Origin: Roseimaritima ulvae
Lineage (GTDB): Bacteria > Planctomycetota > Planctomycetia > Pirellulales > Pirellulaceae
Reading direction: 5' to 3'
Length of the DNA: 64,000 bases
Assembly (NCBI RefSeq): GCF_008065135.1
Contig: NZ_CP042914.1
Coordinates: 7,979,404-8,043,403, forward strand
In this document: positions 61,907-64,000 of the stretch, in pieces
Layout: the number at the start of each line of letters is the position of its first letter
Position numbering within the stretch: the stretch's first letter is position 1
Notes under the pieces: generated by a model
Told to the model about the DNA's origin: nothing
The model's input: only the letters and a program-made list of their open reading frames with translations
Databases searched by the model: none
Position numbers and translations under genes: made by a program

Positions 61907-63277
61907 ATGAGCAAGATCGATAAAGCGTTTGTTAAGGCGTTTGCCAAAGAACGGCCTCAGGCTTCGGAGCCCGAGTCGGCGTCCGGCGCGGTCGATTTGG
62001 CTGCCTTGGGGATGTCGTCGTTTTGGATTGATCCGTCCAGCAATGACCTGATGCGAATGGATGCGGCCCAACCGCAACCGCTGCCCAAGCCACCATCGGG
62101 ACGCCGACGCGGCACTCGCCCGCTCGCCACACGCGCTGCCCAAACGCCTCCGCCACCGATTCCTCCCGCAGCGGAGCAATCCGCCGCGGAGGATGATACG
62201 CCGGAACACTACATCAAAATGTTGCGGATCGATGCTGCCCAACCAGCTGCGCCGCCCGAGCATGTCCGCCGCACGCGTTTGGACGCCAGTGCCTTCCCGG
62301 CCATCACGGTGACCCACGACTCACTCGACACGCCCAGCGAAGTAGCCGAACCGGCTCAGCCCCCCGCGGCCGTCGCCGCTCCGGCACCTGTTGCTCCAGC
62401 TCCTGTTGCCGCCGCACCGGTTGTCGCTGCACCTGAACCTGCTGCACCTGTTGTCGCTGAACCCGCTCCTGCTGAACCCGTAGTCGCTGCCCCCGTGGTT
62501 CCTGCCCCTGTCGCTGTGCAGACGGTCGCCGCACCCGCAGAAATCACCGAACCGCCCGCCACGGCGACCTTCCCCACCGCCGCCGAACCGTCGGTCGCGG
62601 AATTGCCGGTCGAAGAGCCAGCAGCGACCGCTGCGGCCCCCGTCCCGCCCTTTGAAGCGGCATGGGAAGTCGACGAGTTCGAAACGCCCGCGATCATTCA
62701 CGAATTACTGACCAACGGCGGGATGATTTCAGGCGCCGGCATGCCAATGGCTCAAGCTGCCCAGGAGGGCATGCAGAAGGTCCTGATCACCAGCCCGCAT
62801 CGCGGCGCCGGTCGCTCCACGCTGGCCATCGGCCTCGCGTTGGCCGCCGCCACCACGGGCATTCGCGTGGCCTTGGTCGACGGCGATTGGGATCACCCCA
62901 CGCTGGTCGACGACCTGCAATTGGATTTGGAATTTGGCTGGCCCGAAGCGATTCGTGGCGGCGTGGCATTAAGCGAAACCGCGGTCCACAGCGTCGGGGA
63001 CGGTGTGACCTTGTTCCCGATCGTGCCCTCCAGCTCCGCGCTGCCACCGCAGACCGACGAACTGCAGCAGACGGTCGAGCAACTGACCGCGCATTTCGAT
63101 CTGATCATTGTCGACGGGCCCAGTGCCGACATGCCGATGCCGCCCAACTGCTTCCAGTCCGGAATCATCGTCCGCGACCTCCGCAGTTTCGACAAAGCCG
63201 CCATCGATGCCAGCATCGCCGCCCTACGCGCGGCCGGAATCGCCCAAGTTGGCGTCGCCGAAAATTTCGCCAGCTGA
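61907..63277 (+). CDS. CpsD/CapB-like ATPase with altered Walker A and long Pro/Ala-rich linker
   Basis: The 456-aa protein has residues ~100-250 as a low-complexity Pro/Ala/Val/Glu linker. Residues ~290-456 form a ParA/MinD-like fold of the exopolysaccharide tyrosine-kinase type. Walker A reads SPHRGAGRSTLAIGLA, with Arg where G-x-G-K-S/T has Lys. Walker A' is ALVDGDWDHPTL, and Walker B is FDLIIVDGPSAD. The gene order with a membrane protein upstream and an ExeA-like ATPase downstream resembles polysaccharide-export or exosortase-type loci. Without the Walker A Lys, nucleotide hydrolysis may be weak. Tyr cluster at the C-terminus, usual for CpsD, is absent. Confidence 0.82.
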   Translation: MSKIDKAFVKAFAKERPQASEPESASGAVDLAALGMSSFWIDPSSNDLMRMDAAQPQPLPKPPSGRRRGTRPLATRAAQTPPPPIPPAAEQSAAEDDTPEHYIKMLRIDAAQPAAPPEHVRRTRLDASAFPAITVTHDSLDTPSEVAEPAQPPAAVAAPAPVAPAPVAAAPVVAAPEPAAPVVAEPAPAEPVVAAPVVPAPVAVQTVAAPAEITEPPATATFPTAAEPSVAELPVEEPAATAAAPVPPFEAAWEVDEFETPAIIHELLTNGGMISGAGMPMAQAAQEGMQKVLITSPHRGAGRSTLAIGLALAAATTGIRVALVDGDWDHPTLVDDLQLDLEFGWPEAIRGGVALSETAVHSVGDGVTLFPIVPSSSALPPQTDELQQTVEQLTAHFDLIIVDGPSADMPMPPNCFQSGIIVRDLRSFDKAAIDASIAALRAAGIAQVGVAENFAS

Positions 63278-63280
63278 GCT

Positions 63281-63455
63281 AAATCTGAAATCTGAAATCT
63301 GAAATCTGAAATCTGAAATCTCAAATCTCAAATCTCAAATCTCAAATCTCAAATCTCAAATCTCAAATCTCAAATCTCAAATCTCAAATCTCAAATCTCA
63401 AATCTCAAATCTCAAATCTCAAATCTCAAATCTCAAATCTCAAATCTCAAATCTG
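63281..63455. repeat. Tandem 7-bp microsatellite, 25 units
   Basis: Exactly 25 units of AAATCT(G/C): five end in G (63281-63315), nineteen in C (63316-63448) and one in G (63449-63455). A degenerate tail AGACCTGAGGTCTGAGATC follows. The stretch is A/T-rich in a GC-rich setting and lies between the CpsD-like and ExeA-like genes. It does not touch either reading frame. Confidence 0.97.
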
Positions 63456-63520
63456 AGACCTGAGGTCTGAGATCGCAAACCTACATTGGAACATCCAACA
63501 CGTCCCTGGGAGCCTCCACG

Positions 63521-64000
63521 ATGTACGAAAGTCACTGGAAACTGACCGAGCGTCCGTTTGAGAACTGGAGCGATCCTCGGTTCTACTACCCGTCCGAAGT
63601 CCATCAGACGGCTTTGCTGAAACTGCGTTATGCGGTCGAAAACCGTCGCGCTGCGGTCGCCATGTGCGGCGACAGCGGGATCGGCAAATCGCTGATCGTC
63701 GACGCGCTGGCCGAACAGTTGCCCGAGCCCTTCGCGCCGGTTGCCAAGTTGGCTTTTCCGCAGCTCTGCGGCGACCAGTTGCTGGGATATGTGACCGATG
63801 AATTAACTGGCGCCAGCGGCCCCAACGACGAAACCCCGCGAACCTCCTTGCGACGGCTGGACGATTTCTTCGCCGACAATGTCGACGCTGGCCGTCACGC
63901 CGTGTTGATCGTCGATGAGGCGCATCTATTGATGGCACCGGAGCAACTGGAAACGCTGCGACTGCTGCTGAACCTACAACGTCGACAGGCGCAAGCCGAG
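63521..64000 (+). CDS. ExeA/GspA-type AAA ATPase (3' end outside window)
   Basis: A frame open to the window edge starts at ATG 63521 with GGGAG eight bases upstream and gives 160 residues. The N-terminus MYESHWKLTERPFENWSDPR is the family's opening (fold-early F-x-x-xP-F). Walker A is CGDSGIGKSLIVDALA, and Walker B is HAVLIVDEAHLL followed by LETLRLLLNLQ. ExeA-like ATPases work at the cytoplasmic face in type II secretion, pilus or exosortase-type polysaccharide loci. Directly downstream of the CpsD-like gene across the microsatellite, so likely co-transcribed. Confidence 0.88.
   Translation, partial: MYESHWKLTERPFENWSDPRFYYPSEVHQTALLKLRYAVENRRAAVAMCGDSGIGKSLIVDALAEQLPEPFAPVAKLAFPQLCGDQLLGYVTDELTGASGPNDETPRTSLRRLDDFFADNVDAGRHAVLIVDEAHLLMAPEQLETLRLLLNLQRRQAQAE

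Overview
The window reads as chromosomal DNA of a planctomycete, most likely of the Pirellula/Rhodopirellula group. The evidence is GC-rich DNA, four secreted families typical of that phylum (several sulfatases, DUF1501 proteins, CxxCH-bearing DUF1549/DUF1553 and DUF1592/DUF1552 proteins), formylglycine-enzyme-like and ThuA-like proteins, and many short palindromic repeats at gene ends. Genus and species cannot be fixed from this sequence alone.

Layout. 0-6.6 kb: the tail of an M20-type peptidase, serS, a SWIM-SNF2 helicase, a flippase-like membrane protein and tRNA-Ala(GGC). 6.9-22 kb: an accessory secreted-enzyme region with a sulfatase, a DUF1592/DUF1552/SUMF1-like operon, a ThuA-sulfatase pair, a five-copy repeat array beside a deleted GxxExxY gene, a TlpA-like protein, a third sulfatase and a Gfo/Idh/MocA oxidoreductase. 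22-28 kb: a large LRR/carboxypeptidase-regulatory-like secreted protein and phosphoenolpyruvate carboxylase. 28-42 kb: two CxxCH-DUF1549/DUF1553 plus DUF1501 operons, separated by a repeat array and an LRR lipoprotein. A PAS-AraC regulator is divergent from the second operon. 42-49 kb: a sulfur module (MBL-rhodanese plus two YeeE/YedE proteins), a UV-damage endonuclease fused to a GIY-YIG nuclease domain, and directly abutting it an eight-unit array of 174/175-bp repeats. 49-64 kb: housekeeping genes (CYTH protein, gltX, lpxK, acyltransferase, metH) and the start of an envelope/secretion-like operon (Pro/Gln-rich membrane protein, CpsD-like ATPase, ExeA-like AAA ATPase).

How genes may work together (inference): the sulfatases, ThuA, Gfo/Idh and CxxCH proteins fit breakdown of sulfated polysaccharide with associated periplasmic redox chemistry. 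MBL-rhodanese/YeeE fits sulfide, persulfide or thiosulfate handling.

The least ordinary content is the repeat landscape. Two arrays and one nested copy share terminal inverted repeats. In the large array a 24-nt junction occurs in either of two near-reverse-complement orientations without changing the repeat period. One array supplies the stop codon of the UvsE-GIY-YIG fusion gene, and a different repeat encodes the last residues of LpxK.
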